From a virus, in the IMG/VR virus record IMGVR_UViG_3300042938_002732, positions 1 to 64,000 of that record: 64,000 nt of DNA, one strand, 5' to 3'. The translations under genes were made by a program, and so were the position numbers. This document shows positions 30,227-38,600 of this stretch, piece by piece; positions within the stretch are counted from its first letter, which is position 1; each line of letters starts with the position of its first letter. The notes beneath the pieces were generated by a model that did no database searches, was not told the DNA's origin, and saw only the letters and a list, made by a program, of their open reading frames with translations.

Positions 30227-33200
30227 ATGGCGATGCAAATACCAGGTGTGGGCGCTCAGGGCGCTTGGAAGACAATTAAAGGAATGGTAGCCGATACAGT
30301 GGGGCCAATGGCGATTCTGGGTATTGCGGCCCAAAAATTTGTCACTGCGTCGGCTGGGGCAGCGCTCAATGCACAGAGGATGGCCGAGGCGCTCAAGGCG
30401 AGTGATGGGGCGGAGCGGCTGAAGCAGCAGTTTGAGCAACTCATGGGTAGTTCCTCTGCAGCCAAGAAGCAGGTGGAGATGCTGGCGAAGGTGGCATCGG
30501 GGAGCGCGTTTAGTTTCGACTCGCTGGCCGATGCGAGCAAGAACCTGCAGGTGCTCACCAGTGGGGCGCTTAATAGTGAGCGCGCGCTCAAGAAGGTGCA
30601 GGATGTGGCGGCGGCCACGGGGTCGCCTGTGGATACAATGGCGACCGCTGTGGCGGATCTCTATAATGCGCTTAAGAGTGGTGATGGGGTGGAGGCCGCG
30701 AGCGGGCAGTTGCAAAACATGGGGGCCATTTCGATGGTGACGGCCAAAAAGTTGGAGGCGCTTAACGCCTCTGGCGTTGGGCTTGCCACCACCTGGCAGG
30801 TTGTCGAGGCGGATCTAAATAAGGCTAATGGCGCAGCGAGTGCCCTCGGCGGCACGATCGCTGGCTTGCAGCAGCAGCTTGCCAATATCCAGCAGGGCAG
30901 CGATACGAAGATCGGCGAGATGTTTGCCGAGGGCGAGAAGGCGGGGTTGCGTGCGGCGATCGGGTTTAAGAAATTCACTGCCGCTGTGGAGGAGGCGAAT
31001 GCTGGTCCGTGGGCGGAATTTAATGGCGCTATCAACTCGGTGAAAGAGGCGATAGGTGGTTTCTTGGGTGCTGTGGCTGAGACTGATACGGTAAAAAACA
31101 CCTTCAACGCCATAGCGACCGTGGCTGTTTCTGTATTACAGGCGCTTTATGTGTCGTTGATTGCGGCGATTCCTTTCTTCTTAAAGCTTGCGTCAGTCGC
31201 TGGGGGTGCAGCCTTTTCTGCGCTTTCGCGTTTTGCTGCGGTGGCGGGCGTCACCAGCGCGTCTGTTGGCAGGTTGGCGAACTCCTTAAAGGGTGCGCTT
31301 TTTAATGGGTTTACGGTCGGCGCGACCATAGCCACGGTGGCAGCGACGGCTCTTGCGGCTCAGATTTTGAAGGCAGCTTACGCTGTGGACGAGCTTAATA
31401 AGCAATTTCAGCAATCTAGCAAGGAGAGGCTGTCGGGGCTTACTGAATCCTATGTTGAAAGTGAAACAGCGAGAACTCCTGAAGAGCGGGATTCGGCAGA
31501 GAAGAGTATCAAAGCGAGGATCACGCAGTCCAAGGATAGGGAAAAGGCGTTTAGCGACCAATTTGATAAAGGTGGTAAAATGCTCCAGTCTTGGAACCCA
31601 TTTACAAAAATGGCTGGCGAATCGCTTATCGGGACGGCTAACCAGGGCGTAAGGCAAGAAAGGGAATACCAGTTGCAGCAGCAGGATGCCCTGTCTGCTC
31701 TTTCTGAAAACCCAATGGGGGCAGACCAGGAGCTTTTAAAAATCTCTCAAGAGAGAGTGAAGTTGGAGCAGCAAATCCGGGATGCTGCCAGGGATAGGAT
31801 TCAGGCTTCGGCTACTCCTGAGAATGCCGCCAAGATGGCTGCAACACAAAAGGTGAAGGCTCAAAACGAATTAAACTACGCTGAAAAGGCTACGGAAAAC
31901 AAGTATAATGATACTAAGAATTTGAATTCGGCGTCAGTCAAATTTCAAGAATCACAGGAAAAGCGGGATAAATATGTCGGCGATGTTGAAAAGGGTATTT
32001 CTGAGTCCCGTGATCTCATAAAAAAGAGCACCCCTAAAAGCATGAAATGGGAAGTAGATAAGGCTCTCGAAGAAGGTAATTTTGATGATCTGAATAAGTT
32101 TGCTGACAAGGGGATAATAGATAAGGGGGCTCTTGCGCAATATCGCGAAGGGCTGGCTACAAAGCGGAGTATGGGGGCAAGTCGGCCGGAGCTTGACTAT
32201 GGGGCTTTCAATACGAACGCCGTATCTGACAGCGGGAAGATACAAGCCGAGATCGCTAAAAGAACAGCGATGCAGGAAGAAGAGAAGACGGCTTTAAGGG
32301 ACGGGGACTCGGTGGCATTGAATAGCGTTAGGGCTCAAATGGTTGGATTAAAGAATCCGCTCACTGGCAAGTCCGAGCTTGAAGGTAATAAGGAATTTGA
32401 TGACCTGAATAGTGAATTGGCTGAGGCATTAAAAACGATGGATGTGCCGAGAATTCAGGATATTCAAGGGAAAATGGGCGAATTGTCCTCAAAGAGAATG
32501 GCTTTGAGTGATCAGCGGCTTCAGACTGATCTAAAAACAGCTTCTGACAAGGAGGATCCGAATGCAAAAAGAACGGCGCTTGAAAATGCAACTATAGTAG
32601 ATCAGCAAGCCAAAGAGGCTGTCGCGGCGGATACGGCATCCACTGCGGCTGGGCAGCGCAAGCTCAATGTGCAGATGCAGATCAATGCTCTGCAGGGTAT
32701 GGAGGGGGGTGACGGCAAGGCGGCAGCGGCCGAGCTGGAGCCGGAAATCGCGCAGTTGCAGAAAAAGCAAGAGGCCATGAAGAGGTTGGTCGAAGCGGAG
32801 GCGGCTGTCGATGCGGCGGAAAAGGGTGGTGACAAGGGGAAGATCGCCGAGGCGCAGGCGAATTACAACACTCAGCGGGTGGAAGCCATGAAAGCGGGCT
32901 ATAAGGACGGGGATACCGAGGATTCAGTTAAACAAGAAGTCCAGGGTGTGAATCAAGTCTTGCAGATCCGGAAGCAACAGGCTGCGATCGAGCAGGCTGC
33001 GGCGCAGCGACGGCGGGATGATCTCATGAATGAAATGAAGATGGTCAACCAGATCAGCCAATTACGACTACAGCGCACTAATGCCAAGATGGGGGATGAT
33101 AATGATCAGGGTAAGACTGAGCGGGATGTGAAGCTCGGTGACTTGAAGCGCAAGGAGAATGATCTGGAGAAGGCGCGGGGGGCGGCCAGTGAGCGAGATG

Positions 33201-33826
33201 CTGCCATAGAGGCCATGAATGGTGCGGCCACGAACGAGGAGCGTGATCGCTTGTCTGCGGTGGTGGCCGATAAAAAGAAAGAAATGGAGTCTCTGGGAGT
33301 AGATGGGAATGCGAGCGCAGGGGATGTGAGCACGAAGCTGGCTCAAAACAAGGATGAGCAGCAGAATGTGAAGGTGCAGCAGGTGCTTCAGCGCAAGGGT
33401 TATGAGGATGACGCGAAAATCGCCATAGCCCGCACGAAGGAAGACTATGGGGTAACGCGCGGTGAGCGCGAGGCGGGCCGTAATGAGCGCCGTGCGGCAG
33501 AGGATGATAAGATGAAAAAAACCTTGAAAGAAGATTACGAGAATAATCAGGGTATGAGCTCTGGCGAAGCGGAGAAGATGGCTGAGTTGGAGACCAAGAA
33601 GCAACGGCTTTTGGCCGATGATGCCGAGGCGGGCACGCCGCGTATTGATAGTCTTACTGCGGTGGGTGGAGGAGCGACAGGCTCGGTGGGGCCGGTGAAG
33701 GATATTCAGGCGGAAATCAAGAAGGTGAATGAAGAAATGAGGGGGTTGCTGGAATCGATCGTGGCGAGCACAAATGAGCAGATGTCTATAGTGCGTGGGT
33801 ATCAACCGGATAGCCCGGGCATGTAG
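30227..33826 (+). CDS. Tape-measure protein
   Basis: The 1199-residue product has the typical tape-measure N-terminal region with AFSFDSLADASKNLQVL and tail-tape helix repeats. Membrane-type segments follow around residues 285-390 (VSVLQALYVSLIAAIPFF, VGATIATVAATALAAQIL), and then long charged coiled coils. Tape-measure proteins set tail length and leave during DNA ejection. At about 1.5 angstrom per residue this would give a tail near 180 nm. The first 35 residues are a short amphipathic region. Confidence 0.92.
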   Translation: MAMQIPGVGAQGAWKTIKGMVADTVGPMAILGIAAQKFVTASAGAALNAQRMAEALKASDGAERLKQQFEQLMGSSSAAKKQVEMLAKVASGSAFSFDSLADASKNLQVLTSGALNSERALKKVQDVAAATGSPVDTMATAVADLYNALKSGDGVEAASGQLQNMGAISMVTAKKLEALNASGVGLATTWQVVEADLNKANGAASALGGTIAGLQQQLANIQQGSDTKIGEMFAEGEKAGLRAAIGFKKFTAAVEEANAGPWAEFNGAINSVKEAIGGFLGAVAETDTVKNTFNAIATVAVSVLQALYVSLIAAIPFFLKLASVAGGAAFSALSRFAAVAGVTSASVGRLANSLKGALFNGFTVGATIATVAATALAAQILKAAYAVDELNKQFQQSSKERLSGLTESYVESETARTPEERDSAEKSIKARITQSKDREKAFSDQFDKGGKMLQSWNPFTKMAGESLIGTANQGVRQEREYQLQQQDALSALSENPMGADQELLKISQERVKLEQQIRDAARDRIQASATPENAAKMAATQKVKAQNELNYAEKATENKYNDTKNLNSASVKFQESQEKRDKYVGDVEKGISESRDLIKKSTPKSMKWEVDKALEEGNFDDLNKFADKGIIDKGALAQYREGLATKRSMGASRPELDYGAFNTNAVSDSGKIQAEIAKRTAMQEEEKTALRDGDSVALNSVRAQMVGLKNPLTGKSELEGNKEFDDLNSELAEALKTMDVPRIQDIQGKMGELSSKRMALSDQRLQTDLKTASDKEDPNAKRTALENATIVDQQAKEAVAADTASTAAGQRKLNVQMQINALQGMEGGDGKAAAAELEPEIAQLQKKQEAMKRLVEAEAAVDAAEKGGDKGKIAEAQANYNTQRVEAMKAGYKDGDTEDSVKQEVQGVNQVLQIRKQQAAIEQAAAQRRRDDLMNEMKMVNQISQLRLQRTNAKMGDDNDQGKTERDVKLGDLKRKENDLEKARGAASERDAAIEAMNGAATNEERDRLSAVVADKKKEMESLGVDGNASAGDVSTKLAQNKDEQQNVKVQQVLQRKGYEDDAKIAIARTKEDYGVTRGEREAGRNERRAAEDDKMKKTLKEDYENNQGMSSGEAEKMAELETKKQRLLADDAEAGTPRIDSLTAVGGGATGSVGPVKDIQAEIKKVNEEMRGLLESIVASTNEQMSIVRGYQPDSPGM

Positions 33827-33831
33827 TTGAC
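33826..33831 (+). promoter_or_regulatory. GTTGAC start-associated box (gene 33848)
   Basis: The box ends 16 nt before ATG 33848; an additional AAAGGAAAGAGG ribosome site is present. It argues against the TTG start at 33827. Confidence 0.6.
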
Positions 33832-33847
33832 TAAAGGAAAGAGGCAA

Positions 33848-34564
33848 ATGACATCGACAATGCCTATGCGCCTGGGTAATGATGCGCCTGCTTATCTCTT
33901 AAGTGATGAAGCTGATATTGACAATGGCCGCACGATCGTCTGGCGCAAGCAGAAGGTGCTGGGAGCGAATGTTAAAATCACAGCGACAGATCTGGACCCT
34001 CCTAATCCTGGGGTTCCCTGCGGTTTAGTAAGTGTCGGCGTGCAGTGTGATGGGGGGGTGGCGGATATTATCTGGACATTCCGCTCGGAGTGGGGCAAGC
34101 CTTCCTATGAACTGCAAGGCTCCACTGGGCAAGAGCCGATCACGAGCCACCAGAAATACGCTCAACTTTACGAAAAATACGCGGTCACGGAGCGCGGAGG
34201 GGAACCAATATGGATGGAGAAGGATCCCGATGGCAAGAGTCAAGGCACGGGATTGAGTAAGGATGGAGTGGTTGTCTCCAATATAAGCCCGCTTTACGGG
34301 GTGCGGGACTACTTGGCGGCGCAGGCTGTATATCGGTATACAGAATTTTATACAGACAGGGTGAGTATCCCGCAGGACTTGGTGAGCAAGGTGGGGAAAA
34401 TCGATACGCCGAAAGAACTCAAGAACCCTGGTCCTGATGGGAGGTGGCTGCGCTGCGGGGCCAGTATCCGGCAGACAGGAGACGCTTTTCAGGTCACAAT
34501 CTCGTGGATGTGCAGCCAAAGTTCCAAGCCGGAGGGCCTTTGGAAGAGCGAAATTTATGGTTAA
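33848..34564 (+). CDS. Distal-tail family protein, paralogue 1 of 3
   Basis: The 238-residue product contains WTFRSEWGKPSYEL, then PITSHQKYAQLYEKY and, later, ISPLYGVRDYLAAQAVY. The order FR...W, ITxHxK, YGVRD/FGVRG/FGLSD is shared with the next two genes. The three are therefore tandem paralogues, probably subunits of a distal tail or hub ring. It overlaps the next gene by 8 bases. Confidence 0.6.
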   Translation: MTSTMPMRLGNDAPAYLLSDEADIDNGRTIVWRKQKVLGANVKITATDLDPPNPGVPCGLVSVGVQCDGGVADIIWTFRSEWGKPSYELQGSTGQEPITSHQKYAQLYEKYAVTERGGEPIWMEKDPDGKSQGTGLSKDGVVVSNISPLYGVRDYLAAQAVYRYTEFYTDRVSIPQDLVSKVGKIDTPKELKNPGPDGRWLRCGASIRQTGDAFQVTISWMCSQSSKPEGLWKSEIYG

Positions 34565-35300
34565 GATTCACGGCAAGGCGGCTGAATCCGCGCGGTTGGA
34601 GAGTATCACTTGGCGCAAGCCTGCCTTGATCGAGATTACGCTCTCGCAGTATGAGGAGCCTGGCAAGGAGGCGGCGATGCCAAATTTAGCGGATTTTACA
34701 GATTTCAAGGCGACGCATGTGGGGTCGAAGCTGGAAGTTCATGAGGGGGTTCGGCGGCGGTTTTTCATTTATCGCATGGCAAAGAATATCCCGATGTCGC
34801 CCACTGAGCGGAATAGGCAAAACTACCAGGAGCAGTGGGGTGTGAACACGGTCTTGAATCAGCAAGAGATACAGCAGCATCCGAAATTCCCGCTGATTAA
34901 AAAGAAGTATAATGGCAGTGTGGTGAATGAAGTGGTGGTCTGGCCGAGATATATCCAGGACCCTGAATCGAAGGATAAAAAAGTGATCAAAAATCCGATG
35001 TTTGGCGTTAGGGGGTTTCTTGCGCCGGAGGTGGAGGTGTCTGTAGAGATAGGATATAGTGAATTCCCGATGGATTTCACGCAGATCAACGAAGTGGGGT
35101 ATATCGATCAGCCTTTGGGCTTCGGTTTTTTTGCAGTCTCGGATCCCACGGGGGGTGGGAATGCGGATTGGATTCTGACCGACAAATCTTTTCAAGTAGC
35201 TGGAATGGATCGCATAGAGAAGAAGTCTTGGCGCAGCCAGTGGGGCGGGTGGCCCAGGGCGGTCTATAGCGGTGGAATACAGGGAGCAAATTATGCCTAA
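34557..35300 (+). CDS. Distal-tail family protein, paralogue 2 of 3
   Basis: The 247-residue product starts at ATG 34557 inside the end of paralogue 1. It has SITWRKPALIEITLSQYEE, PTERNRQNYQEQWGVN, QQHPKFPLIKKKYNG and FGVRGFLAPEVEVSV, in the same order as its neighbours. A frame extending upstream to 34437 exists but is not supported by a ribosome site. Confidence 0.6.
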   Translation: MVKIHGKAAESARLESITWRKPALIEITLSQYEEPGKEAAMPNLADFTDFKATHVGSKLEVHEGVRRRFFIYRMAKNIPMSPTERNRQNYQEQWGVNTVLNQQEIQQHPKFPLIKKKYNGSVVNEVVVWPRYIQDPESKDKKVIKNPMFGVRGFLAPEVEVSVEIGYSEFPMDFTQINEVGYIDQPLGFGFFAVSDPTGGGNADWILTDKSFQVAGMDRIEKKSWRSQWGGWPRAVYSGGIQGANYA

Positions 35301-36114
35301 AGCAAGTGGAGAAATTCCGTATAAGCTGGACAGTATTTCTTGGCGCAAGCCGGGTATATTGGAGGTGGAGATATCGACTTATGTGCTTTCGGATGGTTTT
35401 ACCATGCCGGCTGATCCGGATATTGCGGATTATTATGTAGCTGGGCCGGGTATCGATCCGGTGATGGAGGCGCGGCGTGCCCAGAACCAAGGCACTGCCA
35501 CGCGAGTCTCGTGGGTCTTCCGGGCGGGCGAAGAGTTGCCGGACTCGCCGACTGATCGGCAGAATAGCGATACCAAGTCGCAATGGGGTATGGCGGTCTC
35601 GCTCATGCAGGTGCCGATTACCACGCATCCGAGTCTAACTCGTATTATGGAAGTGGGGGGGGGTATATTTAAGGATGGCGAGGTGGATTTTCCGAGGATT
35701 TTGAACGGGGCGAGAAATCCGTATTTTGGCCTATCGGATTTTTTGGTTCCTAGTGTAACGATGAGCTGTGAGACTGTCGAGCCGAGTTCGCAGATGTCAT
35801 TCAGCCTTATTGACGCACTGGGATACTCTAAGAAAGGTGTAGAGCAGAAGCCGACCGGAAAGGGTGGCGCGGATATCGCATTCAAGTTTGTGGACATAAG
35901 CAAAGGCTCCGGCCGTCGCCCATGGTTGCTCATTGAGCACAGCGTGCGCCGCGCTGGGCATCAGCAATACGAGGTGAAGACTTGGCGATACGGAGGGGTG
36001 TTGGGGTGGGCTGATGCGATGTATGATGATGGGTTTAATTTTTCAAGCGCGGGAGGGAGTGCCGGGGGTAGCGCTGGTGGTGGTGTATCTGGGGGGGCGC
36101 TCGGCGCGGCATGA
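35293..36114 (+). CDS. Distal-tail family protein, paralogue 3 of 3
   Basis: The 273-residue product has SISWRKPGILEVEISTYV, PTDRQNSDTKSQWGMAV, ITTHPSLTRIMEVG and YFGLSDFLVPSVTMSCE, matching paralogue 2. It ends in a Gly/Ala/Ser tail (AGGSAGGSAGGGVSGG) that the others lack, perhaps a flexible linker. The ATG at 35293 overlaps the previous stop by 8 bases. Confidence 0.6.
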   Translation: MPKASGEIPYKLDSISWRKPGILEVEISTYVLSDGFTMPADPDIADYYVAGPGIDPVMEARRAQNQGTATRVSWVFRAGEELPDSPTDRQNSDTKSQWGMAVSLMQVPITTHPSLTRIMEVGGGIFKDGEVDFPRILNGARNPYFGLSDFLVPSVTMSCETVEPSSQMSFSLIDALGYSKKGVEQKPTGKGGADIAFKFVDISKGSGRRPWLLIEHSVRRAGHQQYEVKTWRYGGVLGWADAMYDDGFNFSSAGGSAGGSAGGGVSGGALGAA

Positions 36115-36749
36115 TTCCTCTCCTGCTTATCCCCCGCAAGGCGAAGCGGGTGCATGTGGATGCCGGGTCTGGCATGGCGGTGCGTAAAATTTCGGGGAGG
36201 AATCTGCTCTCCCTACGGCGGCAGAGTGGGGCGAGGTTTGAGGGGTCGTGGTGGGTCACGGTGGATTCTGCTGGCCCGTCGCCGAAGATTATGGTAGATC
36301 GCGGGTATGTGAATAATATGGAGCCGACGATAGGGGGTGTGCCGATCGGCGGGGTGCTGCCGGACGGGGAGCCTGCGGCGGGCGGGCAGCCCTCGCTGGC
36401 CTACAGCGGCGGTGGTGTGGCTTGGGTGTGCTTGAAGATCACGCCCGATGCCAGTGGCAAGATCAATGCAATGGGCGCGGAGCCGAAGCTCACGGCGGAT
36501 GTAACGGTGGAGATCATGGGGGCGATCTCAGGCAAGGAGGGGGGGAAGAGTTGGTATTACCCCCTGGCCGCGCTATCCCAATACGGCAAGGTTGCGCAGA
36601 TGGCGTATTTTGACCTCTCGTGCAAGGCTTACAAGAAGGGTGGCGACAAGGACTGGCGGTATCGCTTGAGCTTGGAGGCGCTGACTTGGAGGAACTTGGA
36701 GGAAATCATTGCCGAGGATGAGGCGATACGGAAGGCGATCGCATCATGA
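36111..36749 (+). CDS. Tail protein, second paralogue set member A
   Basis: The 212-residue product contains PRKAKRVHVDAGSGMAV near the N-terminus, then DRGYVNNMEPTIGGVPIGG and WYYPLAALSQYGKVAQMAYF. Genes 36746 and 37255 have equivalent segments in the same order. Its Gly-rich beta pattern suggests part of the tail tip. The family is not recognised. It overlaps both neighbours by 4 bases. Confidence 0.55.
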   Translation: MIPLLLIPRKAKRVHVDAGSGMAVRKISGRNLLSLRRQSGARFEGSWWVTVDSAGPSPKIMVDRGYVNNMEPTIGGVPIGGVLPDGEPAAGGQPSLAYSGGGVAWVCLKITPDASGKINAMGAEPKLTADVTVEIMGAISGKEGGKSWYYPLAALSQYGKVAQMAYFDLSCKAYKKGGDKDWRYRLSLEALTWRNLEEIIAEDEAIRKAIAS

Positions 36750-37258
36750 AAAAATTTACGGGGGCTTGGGAGGTGCGCGGCGGCCTGAATGGCGTGCAGG
36801 GGTCGAACATGGTCGAGAAGGACATGGAGGGGAATCCCAAGAAAAAAGTGGGCAACGATAAGCTCATCGTCACGGTGGGGCGGGGCACGGTGAATGGCTT
36901 TGAACCGATCGTGAATGGCAGGCCGATCAGTGGCACGGGCGCCGATGGTCGCTTGATGCAGGGCGGTCAGCCGCAGATCGAGGGGCCGCTGGAGTTTGAC
37001 GAGTTTTACCGCTGCTATGTGTGCATCAAAATCAAAATAAATCGATCCACAGGCAAGATGCCCACGCCTCCAGCGGAGGATGATCTCACGGTCGTGATCT
37101 CCAAGGGCACACGGCTCGGGCACTCCTACGGCAACGAATACTGGCTGCACCCGATCGCGACATTTTCCAAGTCGGGGGTTCTCGCGCAGGTGGCCTACTT
37201 CGACTATATGCACTACGTGAGCAATGCTGGCCGCTACCACTATTTTGCCGCCATATGA
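36746..37258 (+). CDS. Tail protein, second paralogue set member B
   Basis: The 170-residue product has GRGTVNGFEPIVNGRPISG and YWLHPIATFSKSGVLAQVAYF, aligned by eye with member A (VNNMEPTIGGVPIGG; WYYPLAALSQYGKVAQMAYF). It is the shortest of the three. A tail-tip role is inferred from position between the distal-tail paralogues and the fibres. Confidence 0.55.
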   Translation: MKKFTGAWEVRGGLNGVQGSNMVEKDMEGNPKKKVGNDKLIVTVGRGTVNGFEPIVNGRPISGTGADGRLMQGGQPQIEGPLEFDEFYRCYVCIKIKINRSTGKMPTPPAEDDLTVVISKGTRLGHSYGNEYWLHPIATFSKSGVLAQVAYFDYMHYVSNAGRYHYFAAI

Positions 37259-38379
37259 TTATTCGCCCAAGGAAAAAGACCAAAAACACAGTGGACTCGG
37301 GCGCGGGCGTGGGCACCCGCTCGTATGGGGCCAAAAACATCTTCTACGCCCGCGACGGGGTGCAGGTGCGCGAGCGCAAACTCGGCGACCGTATCCTCTA
37401 CAGCGCGGAGGCCCCGGGCAAGTGGATTCACCCATGGTTTACGACGGTGGGGTGGTTCACGGAGGAGTCGGGGGCGCTTAAAAACAACAAGGGTGTGGCG
37501 ATCTCGGGATTCGCTGCTGTGGTGAAACCGGGCTTTGTGAATGGTATAGACCCGGTGTGCCCTGGTTCGCAGAAGATTAAGGTGGGCCAAAAGGAGACTT
37601 CCAGCGACCTTCTGGGCGGCGGCGACGCGCAGGATATACTGGAAGAGCCGGGGTTGATGGACGGGCCGTTGATTCCGTTTTTTGATACTTTTGGGCTGAT
37701 GAGCAGAGGTATACCGGCGGGGCTCACGGACTTGGGTGCCGTGCCTTACGTGGGATCTGAGTCTTTAAGTGGGAATGCGAGTTCTGGATATACGATCAAG
37801 CAAACTCTGCTTGGGTCGTTTGATTCGAGCGAAAGGTATGTCGCGTCGAGCGACATCTACCTGCAATGTGCGCGCCCAACGTCGCAAATGGATGTTTCGA
37901 CCTATAACTATCCGTTTGAAGCGATCGAATACAATGTATCCTTCAATACGAGTGTGCTGGATCGGCTGGGTATCAGGGCTGGCCTGCGCGTAGGCTCGAT
38001 GCCTCCGAACCTGAAGCCAACGATTATGGATAAGCTCTTTGGGACGGGTTATACGGATCCTGGCATCGATTGCTTTTTGATTGCTACGGTCTATCTCCTC
38101 TCGCCCGAGAATCCCGAGATGGGCGCCATGGGGCCGATAGTCACCGAGGCGTGGGTGCCATACGTCAAGCACCATACCTTCTGGAATCTGGAATACCGCT
38201 GGAAGCTGGTCGTGCCGGTGAACAAGCCTGCAAAAACAGACTTGTCGCTCTTGCCGATCACGGGTCGCTACACGCTGGCGGGCCAGGGAATGTTGGCGGC
38301 AGGGGGCTCTGAGTTGAATCGGCTCATGGCGGCGGTCTTTAATGCCAAAAACACAGAGGGAAAATTCTGGACGATATGA
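37255..38379 (+). CDS. Tail protein, second paralogue set member C
   Basis: The 374-residue product starts MIIRPRKKTKNTVDSGAGVG, which resembles the PRKAKRVHVDAGSG start of member A, and carries VVKPGFVNGIDPVCPGS. The C-terminal half is a larger, unique domain (FNTSVLDRLGIRAGLRVGS). It may be the hub or tip protein of the group. Function is inferred. Confidence 0.55.
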   Translation: MIIRPRKKTKNTVDSGAGVGTRSYGAKNIFYARDGVQVRERKLGDRILYSAEAPGKWIHPWFTTVGWFTEESGALKNNKGVAISGFAAVVKPGFVNGIDPVCPGSQKIKVGQKETSSDLLGGGDAQDILEEPGLMDGPLIPFFDTFGLMSRGIPAGLTDLGAVPYVGSESLSGNASSGYTIKQTLLGSFDSSERYVASSDIYLQCARPTSQMDVSTYNYPFEAIEYNVSFNTSVLDRLGIRAGLRVGSMPPNLKPTIMDKLFGTGYTDPGIDCFLIATVYLLSPENPEMGAMGPIVTEAWVPYVKHHTFWNLEYRWKLVVPVNKPAKTDLSLLPITGRYTLAGQGMLAAGGSELNRLMAAVFNAKNTEGKFWTI

Positions 38380-38579
38380 GTCTGAATAAAGATGCCGTAT
38401 CCAAGGTGGAGTATCTCAAGAGCCTGCGTCCGGCGGCGGCGCTGGATGTTGATTTCCCGTTTTTTCATGAGTGGGCGCGGAAGACTGAAAGTTTGGGCGA
38501 TGCGGGGTGGAGCGGTAAGTCTCCTTCTGGCTTCGACCCGGCGTATTATGAGGCCGAAATCTCGCTGCCTCTGCCATAG
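38376..38579 (+). CDS. Hypothetical 67-residue protein
   Basis: The product starts MSLNKDAVSKVEYLKSLRPAAALDVD and ends AEISLPLP. It is soluble and has no recognisable motif. Lying between tail-tip and fibre genes with 4-base overlap upstream, it may be a small tail assembly factor. Nothing more can be said from the sequence. Confidence 0.55.
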   Translation: MSLNKDAVSKVEYLKSLRPAAALDVDFPFFHEWARKTESLGDAGWSGKSPSGFDPAYYEAEISLPLP

Positions 38580-38584
38580 TTGAC
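38579..38584 (+). promoter_or_regulatory. GTTGAC start-associated box (gene 38601)
   Basis: The box ends 16 nt before ATG 38601, so the start is not the TTG at 38580. Confidence 0.6.
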
Positions 38585-38600
38585 GTTTGGTGGGGGCAGG

